DNA of 64,000 nt, from the NCBI RefSeq assembly GCF_000244875.1, contig NC_016791.1:2361001-2425000 (forward strand), given 5' to 3'. Source of the stretch: Clostridium sp. BNL1100. GTDB lineage: Bacteria > Bacillota > Clostridia > Acetivibrionales > DSM-1351. Shown here piece after piece: positions 34,943-44,501 of the stretch. Made by a program: the position numbers and the translations under genes. Under the pieces are notes generated by a model that was not told where the DNA came from, searched no databases, and saw nothing but the letters and a program-made list of their open reading frames with translations. Each line of letters opens with the position of its first letter. Within the stretch, counting starts at the first letter, position 1.

Positions 34943-36265
34943 TTATTTTTTTATGTTTCCTTCACTGTCGATATACGCCAGAATCAGCGGTTTTCTTTCA
35001 TGAGGCAAATCATTTATTACAACTGCTTCGTTTAAAAGAGAAACAGCCTGTAAAAGCGTCTCTTCCCTGTTTGTATACAAAAATGCAAGACAATCTCCAA
35101 CTTCAACCCTGTCGCCGGTTTTTTTATTTAACATAATACCTGCACTGTAGTCGATTTTACTATCCTTTGTCTCCCTTCCGGCTCCAAGAACCAGTGAAGC
35201 CATGCCAATTTTATCGGTTTTCATAGACTGTATATAACCCGGCCTCTTACATATAAAGCTCATCTTGTAAACAGGCTGAGGGAACAAGGTATAGTCATTT
35301 ATAACTTCTTTATTTCCCCCCTGATTCTCAATCAACTCAGCAAATTTGGACAATGCTTTTCCGCTTTCAACCGCATCGACAACTTTTATCCTGCACTCTT
35401 CAAGATTGCCTATGCCACTAAGTTCAAGCATTCTGGCAGCAAGTTCAAATGAAACATCTTTCAAATCCTCAGGCCCCTTGTTTTTTAGTGTATCAATGGC
35501 CTCAATTATTTCGAGTGAATTCCCTACTGCATAGCCCAGCGGTATGTCCATATCAGTAACTACAGCAACTGTTTTTCTACCTGTATTACGGCCTATCTTT
35601 ACCATAGCCTTCGCAAGTTCTACAGAATCCTCATAGGTTTTCATAAATGCTCCACTTCCGGTTTTTACATCCAACACAATTCTGTCGGCACCCGAAGCAA
35701 GCTTCTTACTCATAATACTGCTTGCAATAAGCGATATATTATTTACGGTTGCAGTCACATCTCTCAAAGCATATATTTTTTTATCAGCAGGAGCCAGATT
35801 TCCTGTTTGTCCAGCAATTGAGATGCCTATGCTTTTTACATTATCTATAAACTGTTCTGTTGAAAGGCTTGTATTGAATCCGGGTATTGACTCAAGCTTG
35901 TCTATTGTTCCTCCTGTATGTCCAAGCCCTCTTCCTGACATTTTTGCAACGGGTATTCCGCAGGCAGCAACAATAGGTGCTAGTATAAGCGTGGTCTTGT
36001 CTCCTACACCTCCTGTGCTGTGTTTATCAACCTTTATACCGGGTATTGAAGAAAGATTTATTCTATCACCTGAATTCGCCATTACATTGGTTAAATCCGC
36101 CGTTTCCCTTTCATTCATCCCCCTGAGGAAAATAGCCATTAAAAGTGCAGCCGCCTGATAGTCAGGAACATTATTATTGCAATATTCCGTAATGAAATAA
36201 TTTATTTCATCCAAGCTGAGTTCTAAACCATCTCGCTTTTTCTCAATTATTTCGTACATTCTCAT
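34943..36265 (-). CDS. pdp: Pyrimidine-nucleoside phosphorylase
   Basis: Cleaves uridine, thymidine or deoxyuridine with phosphate in nucleoside salvage. The 440 residues hold the family signature KMSGRGLGHTGGTIDKLES (about 105-125), the phosphate-binding KHSTGGVGDKTT and the C-terminal domain with GDRVEVGDCLAFLYT. The ATG at 36265 has GGAGG 7 bases upstream; an in-frame ATG eleven codons earlier is open but lacks a site. Pdp and the narrower DeoA thymidine phosphorylase are hard to tell apart by eye; the Firmicute context favours Pdp. Confidence 0.92.
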   Translation of the reverse strand: MRMYEIIEKKRDGLELSLDEINYFITEYCNNNVPDYQAAALLMAIFLRGMNERETADLTNVMANSGDRINLSSIPGIKVDKHSTGGVGDKTTLILAPIVAACGIPVAKMSGRGLGHTGGTIDKLESIPGFNTSLSTEQFIDNVKSIGISIAGQTGNLAPADKKIYALRDVTATVNNISLIASSIMSKKLASGADRIVLDVKTGSGAFMKTYEDSVELAKAMVKIGRNTGRKTVAVVTDMDIPLGYAVGNSLEIIEAIDTLKNKGPEDLKDVSFELAARMLELSGIGNLEECRIKVVDAVESGKALSKFAELIENQGGNKEVINDYTLFPQPVYKMSFICKRPGYIQSMKTDKIGMASLVLGAGRETKDSKIDYSAGIMLNKKTGDRVEVGDCLAFLYTNREETLLQAVSLLNEAVVINDLPHERKPLILAYIDSEGNIKK

Positions 36266-36326
36266 GATATAACCTCCATTGGACTTTCTTTGGTTCAAGT
36301 AAATCGTATATGTAGCATTTTATCAT

Positions 36327-36360
36327 AAAAAAAGGACATCTCACTATAAATGAGTGTCCC
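36327..36360 (-). terminator. Terminator of xerD
   Basis: On the minus strand GGACACTCA pairs with TGAGATGTCC (one bulged base) around a 7-base loop and is followed by eight T residues. It lies 15 bases past the xerD stop. Confidence 0.92.
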
Positions 36361-36374
36361 TTTGTACAACAAAA

Positions 36375-37259
36375 TTATGCTCTGGGATGAGTCTTTTTGT
36401 AAACATCTTTAATTTTGTTTTTAGCAATCTGCGCATATATCTGAGTCGAAGAAATATCTGAATGACCAAGCATTTCCTGTATTGACCTTAAATCCGCACC
36501 ATTTTCAAGTAAATGTGCTGCAAAGGAATGTCTTAATGTATGTGGTGTTATGTCCTTATTTATTTTTGCTTGATTCTTGTAATGTTTTATTATCTTCCAG
36601 AACCCTTGTCTTGTAAGACGTTTACCGTTTACATTTACAAAAAGTGCTGTTTCCTGACTGTCCTGAATCAAAAAGTTACGGGATTTTTCAAGATACTCAT
36701 GTACTGCGGCCATTGATATGGATCCGATGGGAATTGTCCTTTCACGTGTGCCTTTATTGCACTTTATAAACCCTAATTCAAAATTAATATCGTCTAAGTT
36801 TAGTGATATAAGTTCTGAAACACGAATACCTGTTGCGTATAATAATTCAAGCATAGCCTTGTCACGGATTCCTTTAAGATCAAGGCACTTAGGCTGGTCG
36901 AGCAGCAACTCAACCTCTTGGGTTGATAATATCTGTGGAAGCTTTTTTTCTACTTTAGGTGATTCCAACTCGGAGGTAGGGTCATTGTCTATTACTTTAT
37001 CCTTATAGAGGAATTGATAAAAGGACCTTATTGACGCAAGGTTCCTTGATATGGTAGATGTAGCTCTACCCTTTTTCTGTAAATGTAACAAGTAGGCAAT
37101 TACAGTTGTCTTATTAGTATTTGCGATGTTGGTTACGTTAATTTCTTTTAAGTATGTTATGTATTGTTCTATGTCCCGTTTATAGGACTGAAGCGTATTG
37201 AGCGATAATCTCTTATCTCTCTCTAGAAAATTAATAAACTTTTCAACATTAGCTTCCAT
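36375..37259 (-). CDS. xerD: Site-specific tyrosine recombinase XerD
   Basis: Resolves chromosome dimers at dif together with XerC. The 294 residues have the N-terminal SAM-like core-binding domain (about 1-90) and the catalytic domain with Arg in LYATGIRVSELISLN, the HTLRHSFAAHLL box (His, Arg), His in LGHSDISST and the nucleophile Tyr in TQIYAQI. The set is complete. Chosen start is the ATG at 37259 with AAGGAG 10 bases upstream. Its place by spoIIM and dacF is the conserved chromosomal one, so it is not part of a mobile element. Confidence 0.95.
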   Translation of the reverse strand: MEANVEKFINFLERDKRLSLNTLQSYKRDIEQYITYLKEINVTNIANTNKTTVIAYLLHLQKKGRATSTISRNLASIRSFYQFLYKDKVIDNDPTSELESPKVEKKLPQILSTQEVELLLDQPKCLDLKGIRDKAMLELLYATGIRVSELISLNLDDINFELGFIKCNKGTRERTIPIGSISMAAVHEYLEKSRNFLIQDSQETALFVNVNGKRLTRQGFWKIIKHYKNQAKINKDITPHTLRHSFAAHLLENGADLRSIQEMLGHSDISSTQIYAQIAKNKIKDVYKKTHPRA

Positions 37260-37285
37260 CAAACAACGACTCCTTTATTATCTAT

Positions 37286-37344
37286 TTATCCATTTTATGT
37301 AAATGGATAATTATACGAAACCATTTTATAATTTGGAATGGTTT
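37286..37344. repeat. Two adjacent small hairpins between xerD and spoIIM
   Basis: TTATCCATTT / AAATGGATAA (37286-37310, 5-base loop) and AAACCATT / AATGGTTT (37318-37344) follow each other in the 171-base gap. Neither has a T tract on the minus strand that would mark a standard terminator. They may form the 3' end of spoIIM mRNA or the leader of xerD. Confidence 0.4.
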
Positions 37345-37430
37345 TCTAATAATATTCTAATACAAATTATGTAATTTTGAAAGGATTATTTAGGATTTTT
37401 ATCAATTTTTAACAAATTTTCTATCTGTAA

Positions 37431-38087
37431 TTATACAAATGTCAATAATCTTAAGGTAAATGGAGCTATAAAAGCATCCATAATTGTCATAACCAGTATA
37501 AATAAGGAAAAGAAAATAGCAACAAAACAGTAGGGCAGAAATCTAAATTTTAATGTGTCTTCTTTTTTAACAGGTTTTTTAATCCAATTCTTGAATATTC
37601 CTTTTGTTAATCTTATACCATTAACTCCGAGGGCAATAATAAAAGGTACTGTCAGGATTTCTTTCGGGAGAAAGCAGAAAACTGAAACCAATATTCCCTT
37701 TTCTCCCAGAACTCCCATTACAATCCCTGAACTGAATCCGGTACTAAACCCTTTCATTCCCAAGGTCAGGTAATAAACAGGTAATCCTATTACTGTAACA
37801 CCAAGCAGCCAAAAAAGTATTATAATTCTCATACTGTCCAGTATTGAAATCTTTAGTAACGATATTCCATTTACATTATCACTGTTTAACAACTTTAAAA
37901 AGTCATTGAAAAATGTAGTCATTTCGGTTTTCTGGTGGTAGTCCAGCTCATTAACAGATAGTGCACCGGCCACAATTCCTATTATATAAAAAATAAACAA
38001 ACTAAGGTATGTGTATTTATTATCTCTTATGTGTTCTTTTACTACATTTGCTGTTTTGTGAATCACAATCTTATCCCCCGGCGTCAA
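37431..38087 (-). CDS. spoIIM: Stage II sporulation protein M
   Basis: Membrane part of the SpoIIDMP machine that degrades septal peptidoglycan during engulfment. The 218-residue protein has five predicted membrane segments, the family's FIYIIGIVAGALSVN-type N-terminal helix and the GFSSGIVMGVLGEKGI central stretch. I keep the TTG at 38087 with GAGGG 9 bases upstream; a GTG seven codons later (38066) with GGGGGA upstream is also possible. It marks the host as a spore former. Confidence 0.93.
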   Translation of the reverse strand: MTPGDKIVIHKTANVVKEHIRDNKYTYLSLFIFYIIGIVAGALSVNELDYHQKTEMTTFFNDFLKLLNSDNVNGISLLKISILDSMRIIILFWLLGVTVIGLPVYYLTLGMKGFSTGFSSGIVMGVLGEKGILVSVFCFLPKEILTVPFIIALGVNGIRLTKGIFKNWIKKPVKKEDTLKFRFLPYCFVAIFFSLFILVMTIMDAFIAPFTLRLLTFV

Positions 38088-38166
38088 ATTGTTTAACCCT
38101 CGTTACTTATTAAATATATATGCCGGATAAACATAAGATATTACTATAATTTAATAACTTTTTACA

Positions 38167-38709
38167 TTACTTTTCACGCAATATTTTTTCTGCCATCATA
38201 ACACCTATAATAGTCTTTGCGTCTGTTATTTCGTGATTGAGAATCATGTCAACGAGTTTTGAAACATGAATTTTTTCTACATCCAGAAATTCGTCTTCGT
38301 CAGTACATGAGTCTCCCTGGGTAAGCTCAGTTGCTGCATACATATGAATAACCTCGTTACAGAAACCCGGCGTGGTATGTATGCTTATCATATGTTCTAT
38401 CTTTCCGGCGCGGAGACCTGTCTCCTCCATTAACTCCCTTTCGGCGCATAGTTTTGGATCTTCCCCGGCTGAATCAAGTTTACCGGCAGGCAGCTCAAGG
38501 GTTGTCATATCAAGAGGTTTTCTGAATTGCTTAACCATGTACAATTCACCTTTTTCGTTTATTGGAACAACAACCGATGCTCCCGGGTGTAATACTATAT
38601 CTCTTGTAGCCTCTTTTCCGTTTGGAAGGCTGACGGTTAAATTTTGCACCTTAATTATGTTGCCTTTGTAGATATCCTCTGTTTTAAGTGTTTTTTCATT
38701 ATAATCCAT
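38167..38709 (-). CDS. nudF: NUDIX hydrolase, ADP-ribose pyrophosphatase type
   Basis: Hydrolyses nucleoside diphosphates linked to another group, most likely ADP-ribose. The 180 residues contain the Nudix box GKLDSAGEDPKLCAERELMEETG (as a region at about 76-98) with the metal-binding REx-xEE core. The HTTPGFCNEVIHMYAA block after it is typical for ADP-ribose pyrophosphatases. AGGAGG precedes the ATG. It lies 13 bases after rnhA in a run that ends in spoIIM, an order often seen in Firmicutes. Confidence 0.92.
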   Translation of the reverse strand: MDYNEKTLKTEDIYKGNIIKVQNLTVSLPNGKEATRDIVLHPGASVVVPINEKGELYMVKQFRKPLDMTTLELPAGKLDSAGEDPKLCAERELMEETGLRAGKIEHMISIHTTPGFCNEVIHMYAATELTQGDSCTDEDEFLDVEKIHVSKLVDMILNHEITDAKTIIGVMMAEKILREK

Positions 38710-38722
38710 ATTTCAATTCCTC

Positions 38723-39160
38723 CTAGCTGTTTTTCTTAATTTCGTCCGTTGCAAGCTTGTCACACCGATTATTATATACATTATCTGCATGACCTTTAAC
38801 CTTTATCCATTTTATTTCATGAATATCTGCAAGCCTAACAAGTTCTTTCCATAGTTCTATGTTTTTTACTTCCTCATTTTTATTCCGCTTCCATCCGTTT
38901 TTTATCCATTTATCAAGCCAGCCCTGTAAAAAAGCATTTACCAGATAGGCACTATCACTGTATAAATTTACCTTACACGGCTCTTTTAGCCTTTTCAGAG
39001 CTTCATATGCCGCCGTCAGTTCCATTTTATTGTTTGTGGTACTCTTTTCAAATCCGGATATTTCAACTTTATGCTCACCATACATGAGCACTGCTCCCCA
39101 ACCGCCTGCACCGGGATTTCCGGAGCAGGCTCCATCGGTGTATATTTCTACCTGCTTCAT
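38723..39160 (-). CDS. rnhA: Ribonuclease HI
   Basis: Cuts the RNA of RNA-DNA hybrids. The 145 residues have the four acidic residues of RNase HI: D in [18 protein letters not shown] in [12 protein letters not shown] in [11 protein letters not shown] and D in CDKLATDE, plus the basic loop [11 protein letters not shown] that binds hybrid. AGGAGG precedes the ATG. Full length and complete. Confidence 0.95.
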   Translation of the reverse strand: MKQVEIYTDGACSGNPGAGGWGAVLMYGEHKVEISGFEKSTTNNKMELTAAYEALKRLKEPCKVNLYSDSAYLVNAFLQGWLDKWIKNGWKRNKNEEVKNIELWKELVRLADIHEIKWIKVKGHADNVYNNRCDKLATDEIKKNS

Positions 39161-39187
39161 TCCGCCTCCTGCTAATCAGCAAATTCT

Positions 39188-40000
39188 TTATCCGTAGATT
39201 TTACCAAGCTCTCTTGCTTTTTTTGTACACTCGTTCATAGCTTCCATTATAGAGTTTCTGAACCCGTGCTTTTCCAAAGCCGCAACCGCTTCAATTGTAG
39301 TACCTGCCGGTGAGCAAACCTGATCTTTTAATTCTCCCGGATGCTTACCTGTCTCAGCTACCATTTTTGCACTTCCTGCCACAGCCTGAGAAGCAAGCCT
39401 GTACGCAGTTTGCCTTGGGATACCTGATAAAACAGCCGCATCTGCCATTGCTTCTATTAACATAAAAATATATGCAGGACTGCTGCCGGTTAACGCTACA
39501 ACTTCATTCATAAGTTTTTCTTCCATACATTCTACTTTTCCAAGAGAACTCAGCAAATTCATAGCTTCTTTTACTTCACTATCCGGAACACAAGAATCAA
39601 AGCTTATGAGGGTCATTCCTTCACCAATTACTGCGGGAGTATTTGGCATAGCCCTAATTATTTTTTTGTCTTCGCCAAGTGTATTCTTGTAGGTTTTGAG
39701 AGGAATACCAGCCGCAATACTTATAAAAAGCTTTTCATTGGAAAATACATCCTTTATATCTTCTAAAACTATTTTTACTACGTTTGGCTTAACTGCAAGA
39801 AATACAAAATCACATTTCTTTACAATTTTTCGTGAACTTTCTTCTGCATTTACTCCCAAATCGCTGCATAATACATCAAGCTTTGCTTTATCCAAATCAA
39901 AAACATGAATATCTGAAGGGTTGACAATCTGTGCCCCAATTATTCCTTTTATCATTGCTGTTCCCATCATTCCTGTACCTATAAATCCTATTTTTTTCAT
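39188..40000 (-). CDS. proC: Pyrroline-5-carboxylate reductase
   Basis: Last step of proline synthesis, NAD(P)H-dependent. The 270 residues start KKIGFIGTGMMGTAMIKG, a dinucleotide-binding motif, and include AVKPNVV, RAMPNTPAVIGEGM and the family signature near the C-terminus, LKDQVCSPAGTTIEAVAALE. The ATG at 40000 is 7 bases after GGAGGAA; an ATG six codons earlier lacks a site. No other proline gene is next to it. Confidence 0.95.
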   Translation of the reverse strand: MKKIGFIGTGMMGTAMIKGIIGAQIVNPSDIHVFDLDKAKLDVLCSDLGVNAEESSRKIVKKCDFVFLAVKPNVVKIVLEDIKDVFSNEKLFISIAAGIPLKTYKNTLGEDKKIIRAMPNTPAVIGEGMTLISFDSCVPDSEVKEAMNLLSSLGKVECMEEKLMNEVVALTGSSPAYIFMLIEAMADAAVLSGIPRQTAYRLASQAVAGSAKMVAETGKHPGELKDQVCSPAGTTIEAVAALEKHGFRNSIMEAMNECTKKARELGKIYG

Positions 40001-40098
40001 AAAGTTTCCTCCATTCATATAATTTTCCGTTTTATCAATACTACTATTATATCTTATAAACAGAATTTGAAAAGTAAATCTGAAATTTCGTTAAAATG

Positions 40099-40122
40099 GC
40101 ACAGTACCATTAGTACTGTGCC
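40099..40122 (-). terminator. Terminator of paaK
   Basis: A perfect 10-bp stem GGCACAGTAC / GTACTGTGCC with a 4-base loop, followed on the minus strand by ATTTTAA, lies 23 bases past the paaK stop. Confidence 0.85.
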
Positions 40123-40145
40123 ACAGCAAATCCCAACGAATGTTT

Positions 40146-41444
40146 TTATTGGTTTCTCATATCAATAACACGCTTTGCTTTTCCTGTTGTTCTTTCAATT
40201 GATTTTGGTTCTACAAGCTTAACCTTTGCATCTATCTGAAGAACGACTTTTAATTCATGACGTATCTTTTTCTCAAGTTTTTCTAACTCGCTAAACTTTT
40301 CAAGGAGTCTCCCATCAATAAGCTCAACATGTACTTCTATTGCGTCCATATATCCGTTTTTAGTAACAATTATCTGGTAATGAGGTCCAATTCCTTCCAT
40401 ACCTACAAGTACACTCTCAATTTGAGAAGGAAATACATTTACACCTCTAATTATCAGCATATCATCAGTTCTTCCAAGAACCTTGTGCATTCTAACGGTA
40501 GTTCTTCCACACTCACATTTTTCCGGGTTCAGTATGGTTATATCCTTTGTTCTGTAACGAAGCATCGGAATTCCCTCTTTTGTAATTGTTGTAAGTACAA
40601 GTTCTCCTTTATTTCCATACTCAAGAGCTTCTCCTGATTCTGAATTAATTATTTCAGGATAAAAATGGTCTTCATTAATATGCATACCGCATTGGCAGTA
40701 ACATTCACCTGCAACACCGGGGCCCTGTACTTCACTTAGTCCATAATTTTCTGTAGCCTTTATACCCCATCTTCTTTCTATTTCAGCCCTCATTTCAGGA
40801 GTATGACCTTCACCGCCGAATAAACCCAACTTTAGCTTAAGCTTACTCTTGTCAAGACCCATTTCATCAGCAGTCTCTGCTAAATAAAGTGCATATGATG
40901 GTGTTCCTACAAGAATGGTGGTTCCAAAATCCTGCATAAGCATAAGCTGTCTTTCGGAATGACCACTGGAGGAAGGAACAACTGTAATTCCAACCTTTTC
41001 AAGACCCTGATGCAGTCCAAAGCCACCCGTAAAAAGACCATATCCGAAAACAACCTGTGCTATATCGTCTTCACTTCCGCCTGCTGCAATAACAAGTCTT
41101 GCTATGTTTTCAGACCAGTTTTCCATATCATTTTTGGTGTAACCTACAACTATGGGTTTACCTGTTGTACCGGATGATGCGTGAAGTCTTACTATTTTCT
41201 TTAAAGGTACTGCAAAAAGTCCATAGGGATAGTTGTCTCTTAAATCATTCTTTGTTGTGAATGGAATTTTCTCTATATCTTTCAACGATTGGATATGCTC
41301 AGGCCTCAGGCCTATTTCGTCAAATTTTCTCTTATACATTGGAACATTCTCATATGCAACTCTTACGATATTCTTCAAACGTTCCAGCTGAAGCTCTTTC
41401 ATAGAATTTCTTGTCATACACTCAACCTGAGTATTCCAAATCAT
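40146..41444 (-). CDS. paaK: Phenylacetate-CoA ligase family enzyme
   Basis: Adenylate-forming ligase that makes an aryl-CoA from an arylacetate, ATP and CoA. The 432 residues show the phosphate loop HASSGTTGKPIVVGYT, the ENYGLSEVQGPGVA block, YRTKDI and the C-terminal GRTDDMLIIRGVNVFPSQ. A CxC...C cluster (CYCQCGMH and CECGRT) matches the zinc site of the PaaK fold. In anaerobes such enzymes often pair with indolepyruvate oxidoreductase; that gene is not here. It is followed upstream by a lactate permease-like gene 21 bases away. Confidence 0.92.
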   Translation of the reverse strand: MIWNTQVECMTRNSMKELQLERLKNIVRVAYENVPMYKRKFDEIGLRPEHIQSLKDIEKIPFTTKNDLRDNYPYGLFAVPLKKIVRLHASSGTTGKPIVVGYTKNDMENWSENIARLVIAAGGSEDDIAQVVFGYGLFTGGFGLHQGLEKVGITVVPSSSGHSERQLMLMQDFGTTILVGTPSYALYLAETADEMGLDKSKLKLKLGLFGGEGHTPEMRAEIERRWGIKATENYGLSEVQGPGVAGECYCQCGMHINEDHFYPEIINSESGEALEYGNKGELVLTTITKEGIPMLRYRTKDITILNPEKCECGRTTVRMHKVLGRTDDMLIIRGVNVFPSQIESVLVGMEGIGPHYQIIVTKNGYMDAIEVHVELIDGRLLEKFSELEKLEKKIRHELKVVLQIDAKVKLVEPKSIERTTGKAKRVIDMRNQ

Positions 41445-41465
41445 TTTAACTTCCCCCTAGTTATC

Positions 41466-43061
41466 TTATATTTTTAATCCTATTTTAAGCAACATCATTG
41501 CGTACACAGATGTTACAAATGTCAAAATTAATGCGAAAACAAATGCTATCCTGATTACTTTGTTTTCTTCACCAAGCTTGTCTATTGATGCTGCTGCATT
41601 TTGAAGCTTTGCAGGAGATATTACACTTGCGAGACCTCCTCCAAATGCAAGTGCAGCAGTAACAATTATAAGTCCGTCAAGTCCCAGATTCAGCTTATTA
41701 GCCGTCTGCATTGTATAGTTTGCAAACATGGCAATGGTTGAGGCTTCACTTCCCGTTACAAAACCACCAAAGAGACCGACGAATCCTGTTATAAATCCAT
41801 AAGCTCCACTGAATGCATTTGCTGATGTACTTGCAAGGACTTTTATCATACTTTCGGTTTGGTATGCCATGGTATTAAGACTCCAACCCGAATAATTCAT
41901 TACATCACCTATTGCGAAAAATATTGCAGCCGAAAACACAGGTCTTGGAGCTCTCTTAATCCATACTTTTACAGAGGCTTTTAACTCTGATTTTTTAGGC
42001 TGTATTACAAGCATTGAGACAACTACGGCAACTGCAATCCATGTATATGCATTCCATAGTGCTCTTGTAGCTATAGGCCTTCCATCAACAGTTATTCCCT
42101 TTATAGGCAGTGCCAGATTGTAAAGGTAGTCATAAATCGGCTTTGGAAGATTTAATGCAAGTATAAAGCCAATAAGTATAATCCAAGGACTCAATGCCTT
42201 CCAAAGAGGGTACTTCTTCTCATATTCTCTTTCTTCATCGGTTAAGATGCTTTTATCAATAATCTTTTTACCGGTAAATTTCAGGTAAAGCGCCATCGCT
42301 AATATTACCGCAAGGCCGCTTAAAACTCCGGTCAATGTTACCAGATTATCAACCTTGTTTGTGAAAAATGCTACAAGTGCTATAACCCCGCCCGTTACAA
42401 TACAAGGTAGAAAGCCCTTCTTAATTCCGTTCCATTTGTCAACGATATACAACATACAGAATCCGATTAAAGTTGAAACTAAAGGTAAAAACATAAAAAA
42501 TACTCTTCCTGCCTGTGAAGGTGTTATTTCATGCCCTTGTCCCAAAAAGTTGTTTGCAAAATCCAGAAATGCCACAAGAGGAGCACCCAGAAGTGAGTAT
42601 GTACAAAGTGAATCATATCCTATAGATGGAAGTGCAATTGAAACATATGTGGAATATCCCATTGCTAGGAGTATAGGCGGAAGTATGGATACAGGTGTAG
42701 CACCCACAGCTACCATCAAAGTACCAAACCCTATGTTAATCATCATAATCTGAACTGCTTTATTATGACTTGCTATTGTCTTTATGAATATTATTATTCT
42801 TTTCAGAGCACCGGTTTTTTCCATATAAGCCATCATAAATAATGATGTCAATACTATCATTGAAACCGGAAATGAACGAATGAATCCCGAAGCAGTTGAC
42901 CGGAAAATAACCGGCAAAGATGTTTTAAAAAATAGAAATGCTACAACAGATACGCAAAGCCAGCCTACAATACCACTGATGTCAGCTGACTTCTTAAAAA
43001 TTACAAGCATACATACTATTACCAAAATTGGTAATAGTGTCAAAATTAGTGACCCTACCAT
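41466..43061 (-). CDS. L-lactate permease (LctP) family transporter
   Basis: A membrane transporter of 531 residues with about 13 to 14 membrane segments that belongs to the LctP family of lactate/glycolate-proton symporters. The conserved parts include VGATPVSILPPILLAMGY, GAPLVAFLDFANNF and GLFGGFVTGSEASTIAMFANY (as region). The ATG at 43061 is 8 bases after GGAGG; an ATG five codons earlier lies in the site. It may carry a different carboxylate, perhaps an aromatic acid given paaK downstream; this is inference. Confidence 0.85.
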   Translation of the reverse strand: MVGSLILTLLPILVIVCMLVIFKKSADISGIVGWLCVSVVAFLFFKTSLPVIFRSTASGFIRSFPVSMIVLTSLFMMAYMEKTGALKRIIIFIKTIASHNKAVQIMMINIGFGTLMVAVGATPVSILPPILLAMGYSTYVSIALPSIGYDSLCTYSLLGAPLVAFLDFANNFLGQGHEITPSQAGRVFFMFLPLVSTLIGFCMLYIVDKWNGIKKGFLPCIVTGGVIALVAFFTNKVDNLVTLTGVLSGLAVILAMALYLKFTGKKIIDKSILTDEEREYEKKYPLWKALSPWIILIGFILALNLPKPIYDYLYNLALPIKGITVDGRPIATRALWNAYTWIAVAVVVSMLVIQPKKSELKASVKVWIKRAPRPVFSAAIFFAIGDVMNYSGWSLNTMAYQTESMIKVLASTSANAFSGAYGFITGFVGLFGGFVTGSEASTIAMFANYTMQTANKLNLGLDGLIIVTAALAFGGGLASVISPAKLQNAAASIDKLGEENKVIRIAFVFALILTFVTSVYAMMLLKIGLKI

Positions 43062-43175
43062 TCTACCGTCCTCCACAAAACTAAATTAATTTTAAAACCC
43101 ATTCTACTAAACTACTGACGCAAAATACAATCGCTACTATAATATTTTATTACAAACTTCTACAAAAATAAAGAA

Positions 43176-44168
43176 TTATTTGGAGGATTCTTCCGAAGTA
43201 TAATATTTTGAGAATAACTGGTAGTAGGTATATGTCTCCTCTGCATATTTTTCTTTTGTCTTAATTGGTCCGATGTTTTTTGAAATTTTTGACTGATTGT
43301 ATTCAGCCAATATCTTATTTAGCTGCTCCTTCTTAAGATTATTTAGGTTTACGTTTTTGTCACCGGTAATTTGAATTGCCCTTGCTTTAAGCTGAACCGC
43401 ACAAAAGTATACTGCCAGTTCCGGGGTTTCCAACATTTCCCTGATAAGTTTATCGGAATAATTTACAATCAAAGAGCTTTTTCCGTGTACAACCTGTTCG
43501 TTAAGGCGGACATTATCTATTCCAATCTGACAAATACCTATTGATTTCCCTCCCAGAATAGGAACCCCATCAAGAATATCCTCCTGCCCGAGAAACATCA
43601 TTTCTCTGAATAAAACTGAAGATAAAAAGGCCTTAGGCATCTTTTGGGCTTTTGCAGTTTTTGCAATGACAGGCTCAAGTTCTTTTAGAGCATCAAAAGT
43701 ATACTCAAAATCGTTTATATAATAAAAACCGAGCTTTTTATCTCTGTATGAATCTGCTTCAACCTGACTTTTTAACTGCTGAGTGATACTTTTAACCTCA
43801 GGTTTGTACATAAAATCACTGAATTCAAAATCCCCTCCGGAGCTTTTAAAATTTTGCTCTTGAAGGTACATGTATCCTTTGCTGCTGCTGTTAATTAAAT
43901 TGTTAAGGGTCTTACCATCATATGTATTATTTGAATTATATGTTACGTTATCTCCGTCGGAGTCATTAGAACCTCCCGTATACCGGTCTCCCTGCGATGT
44001 TCGTTCACCGTACATATACTTCATTTCTTTTTCTTTTATTTTTACGTATGTCTTTCCTATATCATCTTTTATATGTATATATCCGTTTGCATAATTAAGC
44101 AACGTAAAACATGTCATTATCATAATTAAAGAAAAAGCAAATTTTTTCTTTAATTCAGCCGTCTTCAT
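43176..44168 (-). CDS. Exported lysozyme-like (transglycosylase-fold) protein, unassigned
   Basis: I do not recognise the family. The 330 residues have a signal peptide or anchor (about 8-30), a Ser/Asn/Gly-rich spacer (about 50-105), then a helical domain whose pattern recalls lytic transglycosylases: an Arg-Glu in SSVLFREMMF, GGKSIGICQIGIDN like the GxxGxxQI loop, then LKARAIQITG and ILAEYNQS, and a final Tyr-rich helix. If so, the Glu of FREM would be catalytic. The ATG at 44168 is 8 bases after GGAGG. It has its own consensus promoter. A role in wall remodelling is inferred. Confidence 0.7.
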   Translation of the reverse strand: MKTAELKKKFAFSLIMIMTCFTLLNYANGYIHIKDDIGKTYVKIKEKEMKYMYGERTSQGDRYTGGSNDSDGDNVTYNSNNTYDGKTLNNLINSSSKGYMYLQEQNFKSSGGDFEFSDFMYKPEVKSITQQLKSQVEADSYRDKKLGFYYINDFEYTFDALKELEPVIAKTAKAQKMPKAFLSSVLFREMMFLGQEDILDGVPILGGKSIGICQIGIDNVRLNEQVVHGKSSLIVNYSDKLIREMLETPELAVYFCAVQLKARAIQITGDKNVNLNNLKKEQLNKILAEYNQSKISKNIGPIKTKEKYAEETYTYYQLFSKYYTSEESSK

Positions 44169-44242
44169 ATGATTTTCCTCCATGCACCGACTTTATCAGG
44201 TACAATAATGTAAGTACTCAACTTTAGTCAATATCCCTATTT

Positions 44243-44271
44243 GTTATACATATTTATAAAAGAAATGTCAA
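44243..44271 (-). promoter_or_regulatory. Promoter of the lysozyme-like gene
   Basis: On the minus strand TTGACA (44271-44266), 17 bases and TATAAC (44248-44243). The gap 44169-44501 holds this promoter and the terminator at 44416; I see nothing else. Confidence 0.8.
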
Positions 44272-44415
44272 TTATTCTATTTTACCAAAAACATTAAAAT
44301 TCAGTAAGTGTTATCCATTACCGCCATATAAATCTCTTTATTTGCTAAAAGGTATGTTTTCCTAGCACATTTGCAAAATTGCTCAAAGTCTTCATTTCCT
44401 AAGGATTTCAGGCAT

Positions 44416-44465
44416 AAAAATAGACAAAAACACAGGAGTAACCCTATCCTTTTTTGTCTATTTTT
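44416..44465. terminator. Terminator after the beta-CASP hydrolase gene
   Basis: AAAAATAGACAAAAA (44416-44430) pairs perfectly over 15 bp with TTTTTGTCTATTTTT (44451-44465), with an inner AGGA/TCCT pair. It lies 36 bases past the stop of the minus-strand gene. Confidence 0.85.
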
Positions 44466-44501
44466 AATAGTCCCATATTCAAAATTACAATATAGTAATT
44501 T

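Noticed and set aside
34943-36265. Anthranilate phosphoribosyltransferase (TrpD) as an alternative for pdp
   Set aside because: The related fold is shared, but the KMSGRGLGHTGGT signature and C-terminal domain are those of nucleoside phosphorylases.
36375-37259. XerD as sign of an integrated element
   Set aside because: Its context (spoIIM, dacF, pdp) is the conserved housekeeping one, and no att sites or cargo are seen.
42355-42753. 132-codon frame opposite the lactate permease
   Set aside because: Antisense shadow of a hydrophobic gene.
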